Source of the DNA: Oscillospiraceae bacterium
GTDB taxonomy: Bacteria; Bacillota_A; Clostridia; Oscillospirales; Oscillospiraceae
Direction: 5' to 3'
Assembly: GCA_024690695.1 (NCBI GenBank)
Contig: JAILOS010000013.1
Coordinates: forward strand, 17,392 to 81,391
Length of the DNA stretch: 64,000 nt
The notes beneath the pieces were generated by a model. It was not told the DNA's origin, did not search any database, and saw only the letters and a program-made list of their open reading frames with translations. The translations under genes and the position numbers were made by a program. Below are positions 57,279 through 64,000 of this stretch, one piece after another (position 1 is the stretch's first letter; every line of letters starts with the position of its first letter).

Positions 57279-58565
57279 ATGACCTATATTATAACGACTC
57301 TCGGCTGCAAGGTCAACCAGTATGAGACACAGGCGATGGAATCGCTGCTGCTCAGCCGCGGCCATCGGCCGGCGGCGGAGGGGGAGCGGGCCGACGCCGT
57401 GATCGTCAACACCTGCGCGGTTACCGCGGAGAGCGGCCGCAAGTCCCGGCAGGCGATCCGCCGTCTGCGGGACGAGAATCCCGGCGCGGTGCTCGCCGTC
57501 TGCGGCTGCTACGCCCAGATCGAGCCGGACGAGATCGAGTCGCTCGGCGCGGCGGTGATTTTCGGCGCGGCGGACCGGAAAAAGACCGTGGACGCCGTGG
57601 AGGAGGCCGTGGCGGCGGGAAAACGCCGCCGGGAGATCGACAAACCCTTCGAGCGCCGCGTTTTCGAGCCGCTGCCGGCCGGCGCGGTCGGCGGCCGGAC
57701 CCGCGCGATGCTGAAGATCCAGGACGGCTGCGTCAATTTCTGCAGCTACTGCATCATCCCCTATACCCGGGGCCGCCTGCGCAGCCTCCCGATCGCCGAC
57801 GCCGTGCGTGAAACGGAGCGCCTCCGGGAGGAGGGCTTCCGCGAGCTGGTGCTCACCGGCATCGAGATCGCGTCCTACGGCGTCGATCTGCCGGACAGGC
57901 CCGGTCTTGCCGAGCTGATCGAGGCCGTCGCCGCGGCGAGCGGGGAGATGCGCCTGCGTCTCGGCTCGCTGGAGCCGACCGTGATCACGGAGGACTTCTG
58001 CCGCCGCGCCGCGGCGTGCGGCAAGCTCTGCCGCCATTTCCACCTTTCGCTGCAGTCCGGCTGCGACCGGACGCTCAGGGCGATGAACCGCAAATACGAC
58101 ACGGCCTTCTTTTTCGAGCGGACGGAGCTGCTGCGGCGGTATTTCCCCGGCTGCGCGCTGACGGCGGATCTGATCGCGGGCTTTCCCGGCGAGACGGAGT
58201 GGGATCAGGCGGACACGCTGGCCTTCATCCGCCGCGTCGGCTTCGCGGATATCCACGTCTTTCCGTATTCCCGCCGCCCGGGCACGCCGGCCGACAAAAT
58301 GCCCGGCCAGTGCACGCACGCGCTGAAGGCCCGGCGCGCGCGGGAGCTGCAGGAGGCGGCGGACGGAATGCGGCGGGCGTTTATGGCCGGGAGCGTCGGG
58401 CAGACGCTGCCGGTGCTGTTTGAAACCGAGGAGGACGGCCTCTCCGTCGGCCACAGCGACACCTATCTGCCGGTCGCCGTGCCCGGGACGGGGCTGCGCG
58501 GGCAGATCCGCGCGGTCCGTGTCCTCGCTGCGGAAGGAGAGACGCTGAGAGGAGAGCTCGTATGA
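57279..58565 (+). CDS. mtaB: tRNA (t6A37) C2-methylthiotransferase MtaB
   Basis: The 428-residue protein has the N-terminal methylthiotransferase domain with TLGCKVNQYETQAM near 7 (GCKVNQYE marks MtaB rather than MiaB), NTCAVTAESGRKSRQAIRR and AVCGCYAQ (three cluster Cys), then the radical-SAM motif CVNFCSYCIIPYTRG (C151, C155, C158) and a C-terminal TRAM-like domain. It converts t6A to ms2t6A at position 37 of tRNAs reading ANN codons. AAAGAGG precedes the ATG. The stop overlaps gtrA by four bases. Confidence 0.94.
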   Translation: MTYIITTLGCKVNQYETQAMESLLLSRGHRPAAEGERADAVIVNTCAVTAESGRKSRQAIRRLRDENPGAVLAVCGCYAQIEPDEIESLGAAVIFGAADRKKTVDAVEEAVAAGKRRREIDKPFERRVFEPLPAGAVGGRTRAMLKIQDGCVNFCSYCIIPYTRGRLRSLPIADAVRETERLREEGFRELVLTGIEIASYGVDLPDRPGLAELIEAVAAASGEMRLRLGSLEPTVITEDFCRRAAACGKLCRHFHLSLQSGCDRTLRAMNRKYDTAFFFERTELLRRYFPGCALTADLIAGFPGETEWDQADTLAFIRRVGFADIHVFPYSRRPGTPADKMPGQCTHALKARRARELQEAADGMRRAFMAGSVGQTLPVLFETEEDGLSVGHSDTYLPVAVPGTGLRGQIRAVRVLAAEGETLRGELV

Positions 58566-59041
58566 ACGAAGAAAAAGATCTTTTTGACCGTCTCATGGAC
58601 TGGAAGCCGCTCCGGCCGCTGCAGCCCTTTTGGCAAAAGCACCGCGAGCTGCTGCTGTACCTGTTCTTCGGCGGCCTGACGACGCTGCTGGGCATTTTCG
58701 TCTTCTGGCTCTTCAACCGCCCCTTCGACCTCAACGAGCTGATTGCCAACATCATCTCGTGGATCCTGGCGGTTCTCTTCGCCTATGTCACCAACGCGAC
58801 CTGGGTGTTTTCGGCCAGACCGGCAAATGTGGGAGAGGCCGCGCGTCAGCTCCTGAGCTTTTACGCCGGGAGGCTCGCGACGCTGGGCGTGGAGGAGCTG
58901 ATCCTCTTCGTCTTTGTGACAAAGCTCGATTTTGACAGCATGCTCGTCAAAATCGTCGCTTCGGTGGTCGTGATCATTCTGAACTACGTCATCAGCAAGC
59001 TGCTGGTGTTCCGCAAAAAGAAGGAGGAGGAAAACCCGTGA
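58562..59041 (+). CDS. GtrA family membrane protein
   Basis: The 159-residue protein has four membrane helices (about 29-49, 59-81, 98-118 and 127-147) and the family pattern LLLYLFFGGLTTLLGIFVFW with an ATWVF segment near 80 and KLLVFRK at the end. GtrA-like proteins are thought to help flip lipid-linked sugars or take part in surface glycan modification. It is translationally coupled to mtaB upstream and to the AlaX-like gene downstream (ATGA and GTGA overlaps), although the three have no obvious shared pathway. Confidence 0.88.
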   Translation: MNEEKDLFDRLMDWKPLRPLQPFWQKHRELLLYLFFGGLTTLLGIFVFWLFNRPFDLNELIANIISWILAVLFAYVTNATWVFSARPANVGEAARQLLSFYAGRLATLGVEELILFVFVTKLDFDSMLVKIVASVVVIILNYVISKLLVFRKKKEEENP

Positions 59042-60198
59042 CGGAAAAGCTTTATAACGCCGACAGCCATCTGTTTTCCTTCTGCGCCCGTGTGCTCTCC
59101 TGCGAGGCGGACGGGAGGGGCTTCGCGCTCGTCCTCGACCGGACGGCCTTCTTCCCGGAGGGCGGCGGCCAGCCGGCGGACACGGGCCGCATCGGCGGCG
59201 CCGAGGTCTTCGACGTACAGGAAAAAGGCGACATAATATATCATTATGTAAACCATCCTGTTGAGATCGGCGCCGAGGTCGCCGGGGAACTGGACGCTGA
59301 GCGGCGGCTGCGCCGGATGCAGAACCACTCCGGCGAGCATGTCGTCTCCGGTCTCGTGCACCGGCGCTTCGGCTATGAAAACGTCGGCTTTCACATGGGC
59401 GAGGGCGGCATGACGATTGATTTCAGCGGCGAGCTGGGCGAGGAGGAGCTGCGGCAGATCGAGCGTCTCGCCAACGAGGCGGTTCGCGCGAACCTGCCCG
59501 TGCGCGCCTGGTTTCCGTCGCCGGAGGAGCTCTCGGCGCTGGAGTATCGCAGCAAGAAGGAGATCGCGGGGGCGGTGCGCCTGGTCGAGATCAAGGGGCT
59601 CGACCTCTGCGCCTGCTGCGCGCCGCACGTCTCGCATACCGGCGAGATCGGCGCGATCAAGATCCTCGAGGCGGAGCGCCACCGCGGCGGCATGCGCCTG
59701 ACGCTCGTATGCGGTCTGGACGCGATGGAGGATTACGCCCGCAGACAGGAGGGCGCCGCGGCGATCTCCCGGCTGCTCAGCGTTCCGCGAGACAGGATCG
59801 TGCCGGCGGTGGAGCGGCTGCTGGCCGAGCAGGCGAAGCAGAAGGAGCGCGCGGCGCTGATCGAAAACGAGCTGGCCCGCCGCATCGCCGAAGGCTGCGC
59901 GCCGCGGGAGGGCAATATCGTCGTCTTCGAGGCGGCGCTCGGCGAAAACGCGCTGCGCGAGCTGGTAAACCGCCTGACCGAGCGCTGCACCGGCTTTGCC
60001 GCGGCCTTCTCCGGCAGCGACGAGGAGGGCTACCGCTACGTGATCGGCAGCCGCAGCGTGGATCTGCGCGCGCAGAGCCGTGCGATCAACGCCGCGATCG
60101 GCGGCCGCGGCGGCGGCTCGCCGGAGATGATCCAGGGCAGGGCCTCCGCCTGCGAGGCGGACGTCCGCGCATCGCTCGAGCGGTTTTCGGCGCGCTGA
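59038..60198 (+). CDS. Alanyl-tRNA editing protein AlaX with DHHA1 domain
   Basis: The GTG start at 59038 follows AGGAGG and overlaps the gtrA stop. The 386-residue protein has the AlaRS/ThrRS second additional domain: FFPEGGGQPADTGRIGG near 38, zinc ligands NHSGEHVVSG near 95 (HxxxH) and LCACCAPHVSHTGEIG near 186 (CxxxH). A short coiled coil and a C-terminal DHHA1 domain follow (about 290-386; INAAIGGRGGGSPEMIQG). It hydrolyses mis-acylated Ser- or Gly-tRNA-Ala in trans. The layout equals the editing and C-Ala parts of AlaRS without the synthetase core. Confidence 0.9.
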   Translation: MTEKLYNADSHLFSFCARVLSCEADGRGFALVLDRTAFFPEGGGQPADTGRIGGAEVFDVQEKGDIIYHYVNHPVEIGAEVAGELDAERRLRRMQNHSGEHVVSGLVHRRFGYENVGFHMGEGGMTIDFSGELGEEELRQIERLANEAVRANLPVRAWFPSPEELSALEYRSKKEIAGAVRLVEIKGLDLCACCAPHVSHTGEIGAIKILEAERHRGGMRLTLVCGLDAMEDYARRQEGAAAISRLLSVPRDRIVPAVERLLAEQAKQKERAALIENELARRIAEGCAPREGNIVVFEAALGENALRELVNRLTERCTGFAAAFSGSDEEGYRYVIGSRSVDLRAQSRAINAAIGGRGGGSPEMIQGRASACEADVRASLERFSAR

Positions 60199-60212
60199 AG
60201 CCCGCCCCGACG

Positions 60213-60264
60213 AAAAACGACCCCGGCCGTCTGTGCGATTATGCGCGGCCGGGGCCGTTTTTTG
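60213..60264 (+). terminator. Terminator of the mtaB-gtrA-alaX operon
   Basis: A GC stem (GACCCCGGCCG with CGGCCGGGGCC, one bulge) around a 15-base loop ends in TTTTTT. Confidence 0.75.
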
Positions 60265-60351
60265 CTCCGTCCGGCCCGGCGAAAGGGGAGAGGCGCGGCG
60301 GGGACGGACAATTTTTTCCTTGAAAACGGCAGGCGCGCAAAAGTCTTTCTG

Positions 60352-60380
60352 TTGACAAGGTTTTACCCATTTGGTATACT
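60352..60380 (+). promoter_or_regulatory. Promoter of the 2-hydroxyacyl-CoA dehydratase operon
   Basis: TTGACA (60352-60357), a 17-base spacer and TATACT (60375-60380), a strong sigma-A promoter 80 bases upstream of the first start. Confidence 0.85.
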
Positions 60381-60394
60381 GTTATTCGTGAAGT

Positions 60395-60420
60395 TGGCAC
60401 AAAATCCGAGTCCTGTGCCA
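60395..60420 (+). promoter_or_regulatory. Hairpin or operator in the leader of the dehydratase operon
   Basis: TGGCACA (60395-60401) and TGTGCCA (60414-60420) are perfect inverted arms 12 bases apart, starting about 15 bases after the -10 box. The site could bind a repressor or stabilise the mRNA leader. Confidence 0.5.
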
Positions 60421-60459
60421 GTTGATAATCGGATAAAATAACTTTGAGGGGGTTATCTG

Positions 60460-61671
60460 TTGAAAGATCTCAAACATCTGATCTATTTTGAGAATCTGCT
60501 TCAGGAAGCCAATAACGAGCTTGTGAAACAGGCGAAGGCCGACGGCAAGCGCGCGATCGGCTATACCTGCTATTTCATGCCTGAAGTACTTCTCGACCTT
60601 CCCGGCTGCTTCTCCGTCCGTCTGAGAGCGCCGCGCTGCGCGTCTCCCGACCTGGCGACCTACTACCTGTCCGGCCGCGTCTGCCACTACGCCCGCTCTC
60701 TGCTGGAGCGCGCGCTGGAGGGCGGCTACAACTTCCTCGACGCGCAGATGGGCACCGAGACCTGCACCGCCACCTGCCGCTTCCAGGAGCACCTGCAGCA
60801 GAAGCACCTCGACTCCGTCGAGGATATGCGCATCATCGACAACGATGATTTCTTCTGCACCTTCACCGACATTCCCTTCAAAAACACCGAAAACAGCTAC
60901 CAGCACTTCGAGACCCAGCTCCGCGCTCACGTGCTCGAGCCGCTGCACGAGCACTTCGGCATCGACGTCTCGGACGAGACGCTGCGCAAGACCGTCGAGG
61001 AGCACAACGAGGTCTGCCGCCTCATCAACGAGATCGGCGACTACCGCAAGCTCGACAACCCGACCATCACCGGCTACGAGTTCCACGTGATCCAGCTCGT
61101 CTCCCTCGCCTGCCCGAAGTATCTGATCCTCCCGTATCTGCGCGAGACGGCCGAGGAGATGAAGACCCGCGAGCCCGACCTGAAGAAGAACTTCCGCTGC
61201 AAGGTCGTTCTGGCCGGCTCCGAGAACGACGATCCCGACTTCACCAAGCTGATCGAGGGCTGCGGCGCGCTCGTCGTGTGCGACCGCTTCTGCTACGGCG
61301 CCGTCGAAAGCCGCCAGCCGATCGTCCTCGAGGAGGGCAAGAGCCCGCTGCGCTGCATTGCCGAGCATTACCTCAAGACCTCCAACTGCCCGCGCTTCAT
61401 GCCGCAGGACGAGATGCGCGCCCGCAAAAAGAGACTGGCCGACCTTGCGAAGGAGTACAACGCCGACGGCGTCATCATCGCCTCCAACAAGTTCTGCGAG
61501 TACTGGAGCTACGAGCGCGTGATCGACACCTTCATCCTCAAGCGCGACTTCGGCCTCCCCGTCTGCTCCATCGAAAAAGAGTACATCAACTCCGCCTCCG
61601 GCCAGCTCCGCACCCGTTTCCAGGCCTTCGTTGAAAGCGTAGAAATCAAGCACATCCAGGAGGGCAAGTAA
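60460..61671 (+). CDS. 2-hydroxyacyl-CoA dehydratase family subunit (smaller)
   Basis: TTG 60460 has GAGGGGG seven bases upstream. The 403-residue protein fits the HgdA/HgdB/BcrB-type fold: GYTCYFMPEVLLDLPGCFSV near 34, MGTETCTATCRFQE near 97, a Rossmann-like second half with VVLAGSENDDPDFTKLIEGC near 248, VVCDRFCYG, and a final IIASNKFCEYWSYE near 343. Family enzymes use a [4Fe-4S] cluster, reduced once by an ATP-driven activator, to remove water from 2-hydroxyacyl-CoA in amino-acid fermentation. The Cys residues near 37, 49, 102 and 106 are candidate cluster ligands. It is one base from the next gene. Confidence 0.85.
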   Translation: MKDLKHLIYFENLLQEANNELVKQAKADGKRAIGYTCYFMPEVLLDLPGCFSVRLRAPRCASPDLATYYLSGRVCHYARSLLERALEGGYNFLDAQMGTETCTATCRFQEHLQQKHLDSVEDMRIIDNDDFFCTFTDIPFKNTENSYQHFETQLRAHVLEPLHEHFGIDVSDETLRKTVEEHNEVCRLINEIGDYRKLDNPTITGYEFHVIQLVSLACPKYLILPYLRETAEEMKTREPDLKKNFRCKVVLAGSENDDPDFTKLIEGCGALVVCDRFCYGAVESRQPIVLEEGKSPLRCIAEHYLKTSNCPRFMPQDEMRARKKRLADLAKEYNADGVIIASNKFCEYWSYERVIDTFILKRDFGLPVCSIEKEYINSASGQLRTRFQAFVESVEIKHIQEGK

Positions 61672-61672
61672 T

Positions 61673-63379
61673 ATGGCGATCAAATTTGACGTTTCCGGTA
61701 TCCAGAAGAAGCTTGCCGAGACGAAGAACGACGTGCAGAAGACCGTGGCCGAGCTGAAGGCCAACGGCTTCAAGAAGAACCTGCACGACTTCTGGTACGG
61801 CAAGCCCCATACGGCCGAGCCCGGCGGCCGCCGCCTCGGCGAGCTGTACGAGGACAAAACCGGCCTGCTCAAGCACAGAGAATGGCGCGGCGTGAAGGAC
61901 ACGCTGTACTTCATGTACATGATCTGGGGCTACAACTACGTCCACATGGTCACCGACATCCTCAAGTATTCCAACAATCCCATCGACTTCTTCAAGGGCA
62001 CCTGGCGCTACCGCTGGATGGGCCAGACCTATCTGCCGGTCATCCACTGGTTCGAGCGCGGCCTGCAGGGCACCCGCGGCGAGGCCATGAGAGCTTCCGC
62101 CTGGCACTACCGCGCGATGGTCTCCGCCTCGATCCACCAGATCTGCAACTTCTTCAACGCCGACACCCGTCTGCACAACGGCAAGGAGAACGACGCCTAC
62201 AAGCACACCTTCTTCGCCAACGAGACGACCTGCGGCACCCTGTTCTATCCGTGGAAGGACGCCGGGTATCAGTACATCCCGATCGAGATGATCCCCTACT
62301 TCGTCACCTGCCACGTCAACTCCCACACCGTGCTCAACTACATCGACGCGGTGCAGTCGATCGGCCTTCCGGGCGACCCCTGCCCGATGTGCCAGGCCGA
62401 ATCCGGCCTCTTCGTCCTCGACGACGTGCCCGATTCCGCTCCGCTGATCATCACCTGCAACGAGGCCTGCGACGCCTCCGTTTCCACGCACACCCTGCAG
62501 GACTGGTTCGCAGACAAGCCGCTCTTCGCGCTGCCTCTGCCGATGCAGTTTGACGATCCGCTGGTCAAGAAGTACTGCATGAACGAGATCGAAGAGCTGT
62601 GGAAGTTCATCGCCGACCAGACCGGCGAGCCCTTCAACTGGGAGTGCATGAAGAAATACCTCGAGCGCCAGAACAAGCTGCAGCGCGACGAGTGGGAGAA
62701 GTGGGAGGTCGCTTCGAAGACCGACTACTACCCGATCAACGGCGTCGCCCAGGCGCTCTTCCGCATCTACTCCACCCAGTACGGCATCCAGGGCGACTTC
62801 TGGGAAGAGGCCAGCGAGAAGGTCAAGAAGATCATGTACAAGTGCGTCGAGAAGAAGATCAATCCCTTCCCGCAGACGCGCCACCGCGTGATCGCCTGGT
62901 CCTGCGCTCCGCTGTACTACTCCAACTGGTGCACCTGGGCCTACAACTGCTGGGGCCTGAACGTCATCATCAACATGGACTCCCTGATGTTCGACATGGA
63001 GATTCGCACCGACTCCTACGAGCACATGCTCGAGGACATGGCCACCTACCACATGTGGGCTCCGATGCGCCGCATGGCCGTCGGCGGCATGCACCACATC
63101 TTCGAGCTGTGGGAGTACATGGAGCGCTTCAACTGCGACATGGTCGCCATGTACGACCAGCTCCAGTGCAAGGGCATGCAGGGCGTCCACGGCCTGTTCG
63201 AGGACGAGTTCCGCAAGAGGAACATCAACGCCTTCTGGATGCCGCACGCGCTTCCCGACAGCCGTACCGTGTCCCGCGCGGAGATCCGCCGTCAGATCAA
63301 CGACTACATGACCACGGTTATGCACGAAGAGCCGCTCGACCCCTCGCTGCTTGACTTTGACGACTCCATGACCTGGTAA
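61673..63379 (+). CDS. 2-hydroxyacyl-CoA dehydratase family subunit (large, 568 residues)
   Basis: The start is one base after the previous stop, with AGGAGG in the end of that gene. The 568-residue product is longer than the classical subunits (about 380-480). It has a hydrophilic N-terminal extension (1-60), a Trp/Tyr-rich region, and family-like segments GLPGDPCPMCQAESGLFVLD near 234, LIITCNEACDASVSTHTLQD near 259, KFIADQTGEPFNWECMKKYL near 310, and a second half with VIAWSCAPLYYSNW near 406 and MHHIFELWEYMERFNCDMVA near 474. Cys residues in these places could hold the second cluster. Codon bias suggests very high expression. Confidence 0.82.
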   Translation: MAIKFDVSGIQKKLAETKNDVQKTVAELKANGFKKNLHDFWYGKPHTAEPGGRRLGELYEDKTGLLKHREWRGVKDTLYFMYMIWGYNYVHMVTDILKYSNNPIDFFKGTWRYRWMGQTYLPVIHWFERGLQGTRGEAMRASAWHYRAMVSASIHQICNFFNADTRLHNGKENDAYKHTFFANETTCGTLFYPWKDAGYQYIPIEMIPYFVTCHVNSHTVLNYIDAVQSIGLPGDPCPMCQAESGLFVLDDVPDSAPLIITCNEACDASVSTHTLQDWFADKPLFALPLPMQFDDPLVKKYCMNEIEELWKFIADQTGEPFNWECMKKYLERQNKLQRDEWEKWEVASKTDYYPINGVAQALFRIYSTQYGIQGDFWEEASEKVKKIMYKCVEKKINPFPQTRHRVIAWSCAPLYYSNWCTWAYNCWGLNVIINMDSLMFDMEIRTDSYEHMLEDMATYHMWAPMRRMAVGGMHHIFELWEYMERFNCDMVAMYDQLQCKGMQGVHGLFEDEFRKRNINAFWMPHALPDSRTVSRAEIRRQINDYMTTVMHEEPLDPSLLDFDDSMTW

Positions 63380-63397
63380 TAGGGAGGATATGCTGGA

Positions 63398-63613
63398 ATG
63401 AAAAAACTCAAGAAAGCTCTGCTCAAATTCTGCCTGATCTTTGTGCTGCTCAACGTCGGCCTTTTCGTGATCTTCTTCTTCGATCTCGACGGCAAGCTGC
63501 TGTTCAACGTCGTGGAGCCCTTCCTGAAGAAGCGCTACGACAACATGGAGCGCAGAGACACGCTCGCGGAGGCCTATGACCTCGACAAATTCCCCAAGTA
63601 CAAGTACGACTGA
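63398..63613 (+). CDS. Small single-pass membrane protein in the dehydratase operon
   Basis: The 71-residue product starts at ATG 63398, with GGGAGG 13 bases upstream. It has a basic N-terminus (MKKLKKALLKF), one membrane helix (about 12-29, CLIFVLLNVGLFVIFFF) and a charged cytoplasmic or exposed tail ending KFPKYKYD. I know no function. Its place between the dehydratase subunits and the activator gene suggests a role with this complex, for instance tethering it to the membrane. Confidence 0.75.
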   Translation: MKKLKKALLKFCLIFVLLNVGLFVIFFFDLDGKLLFNVVEPFLKKRYDNMERRDTLAEAYDLDKFPKYKYD

Positions 63614-63640
63614 TAAGATAGTATTGGAGGCACAGAGAAC

Positions 63641-64000
63641 ATGAAATACTTTGGCGGCTGCGACGTTGGCTCGACCTTCACGAAAGCAGTTATTCTGGAC
63701 GAGAACGGCAAGATGATCGCGGATACGACGATCCGCAGCAAGATCAATTCGGAGCTGAGCGCGATCGCGGCGATGGAAGACGTGTGCAAGCAGGCGGGAC
63801 TGAAGGACTCGAAGGAGCTTGAGTACCTGATCGGCACGGGCTACGGACGGAACAAGGTTCCGTTTGCGGACGAGAACATCTCCGAGATTTCGTGCCACGC
63901 GATGGGCGTGCACATCACGGACCCGAGCGTGAAGGCGATCATCGACATCGGCGGACAGGACGTGAAGGGCATCTCGATCGACACGGACGGCACGGTGAAG
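63641..64000 (+). CDS. Acyl-CoA dehydratase activase (BadF/BcrA/HgdC ATPase), N-terminal part
   Basis: ATG 63641 has GGAGG ten bases upstream, and the frame runs off the right edge after 120 codons. The visible part has the ASKHA-fold ATP-binding start FGGCDVGSTFTKAVILDENG, then IGTGYGRNKVPFADENISEI near 66 and CHAMGVHI, and a second phosphate motif IIDIGGQDVKGISID near 101. These match HgdC-type activators, which use ATP hydrolysis to push a low-potential electron into the dehydratase. The bridging [4Fe-4S] Cys residues would lie beyond the window. Confidence 0.9.
   Translation, partial: MKYFGGCDVGSTFTKAVILDENGKMIADTTIRSKINSELSAIAAMEDVCKQAGLKDSKELEYLIGTGYGRNKVPFADENISEISCHAMGVHITDPSVKAIIDIGGQDVKGISIDTDGTVK

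Noticed and set aside
61646..63913. 755-codon minus-strand open frame opposite the dehydratase operon
   Set aside because: The plus-strand genes have strong motifs and ribosome binding sites. The frame is an effect of codon bias.

Overview
The window looks like a GC-rich (roughly 60-65% by eye), anaerobic, low-GC-phylum-type Gram-positive bacterium of the class Clostridia, most like gut Oscillospiraceae. This rests on gene content: an EFR1-type flavodoxin/ferredoxin protein, a GltD-like iron-sulfur flavoprotein, RibU under an FMN riboswitch, a YpsA-type SLOG protein, a SpoVB-like flippase, an S11 D,D-carboxypeptidase, a CsoR-controlled copper ATPase, a one-chain class II GlyRS, a glutamine-type NadE, and a 2-hydroxyacyl-CoA dehydratase locus with its ATP-dependent activator. 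Many genes have canonical sigma-A promoters (TTGACA-N17-TATAAT) and strong AGGAGG ribosome binding sites. Several starts are TTG or GTG. No phage, insertion sequence or CRISPR array was found. It reads as core chromosome.

Layout. 1-5.3 kb (minus): truncated GltD-like flavoprotein, then an EFR1 / leucine-rich lipoprotein / phosphopantetheinyl transferase operon and tRNA-Ser(GCU). 5.3-10.3 kb: YpsA-like protein, FMN riboswitch plus ribU, SpoVB-like flippase, polysaccharide deacetylase lipoprotein, cytidylate-kinase-like protein. 10.4-16.5 kb: an orphan MotAB/ZorAB-like motor pair, galM, gdhA, a Pro/Thr-rich surface protein. 16.6-30.5 kb: mnmG-mnmA, PH-domain protein, aminopeptidase P, short pyruvate kinase, small PH-like protein, glyQS, nadE, a large P-type-ATPase-like pseudoenzyme, rlmB. 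30.6-35.9 kb: pseudo-rhomboid, tRNA-Pro(GGG), csoR-copA(Z), HAD phosphatase. 36-40 kb: PTS EIIBCA-HPr-EI. 40-45.8 kb: phosphodiesterase, YitT, ABC exporter, glycosyltransferase, an orphan protein. 45.9-51.8 kb (minus): glgB-glgA-GH13 glycogen operon. 52-60.2 kb: CapA, D,D-carboxypeptidase, AI-2E exporter, cysteine desulfurase, mtaB-gtrA-alaX. 60.4-64 kb: 2-hydroxyacyl-CoA dehydratase operon, running off the end.

How the genes fit together. The copper locus is a complete circuit: a CsoR sensor, a promoter with a CsoR-like operator in its spacer, and a CopA whose last 69 codons form a CopZ-like domain preceded by its own in-frame Shine-Dalgarno and ATG. The PTS block is a complete phosphorelay, but its HPr has Lys where Firmicutes HPr normally has regulatory Ser46. 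tRNA modification and quality-control genes recur (mnmG, mnmA, mtaB, cysteine desulfurase, AlaX). Four exported proteins share a Thr-Pro-Glu-rich spacer after the signal or anchor. Several proteins keep a recognisable fold but have lost catalytic residues: a P-type ATPase lacking DKTGT, a rhomboid lacking GxSG, and a NadE glutaminase domain lacking its Cys. These, the nested copZ and the unusual dehydratase operon are the most interesting items.
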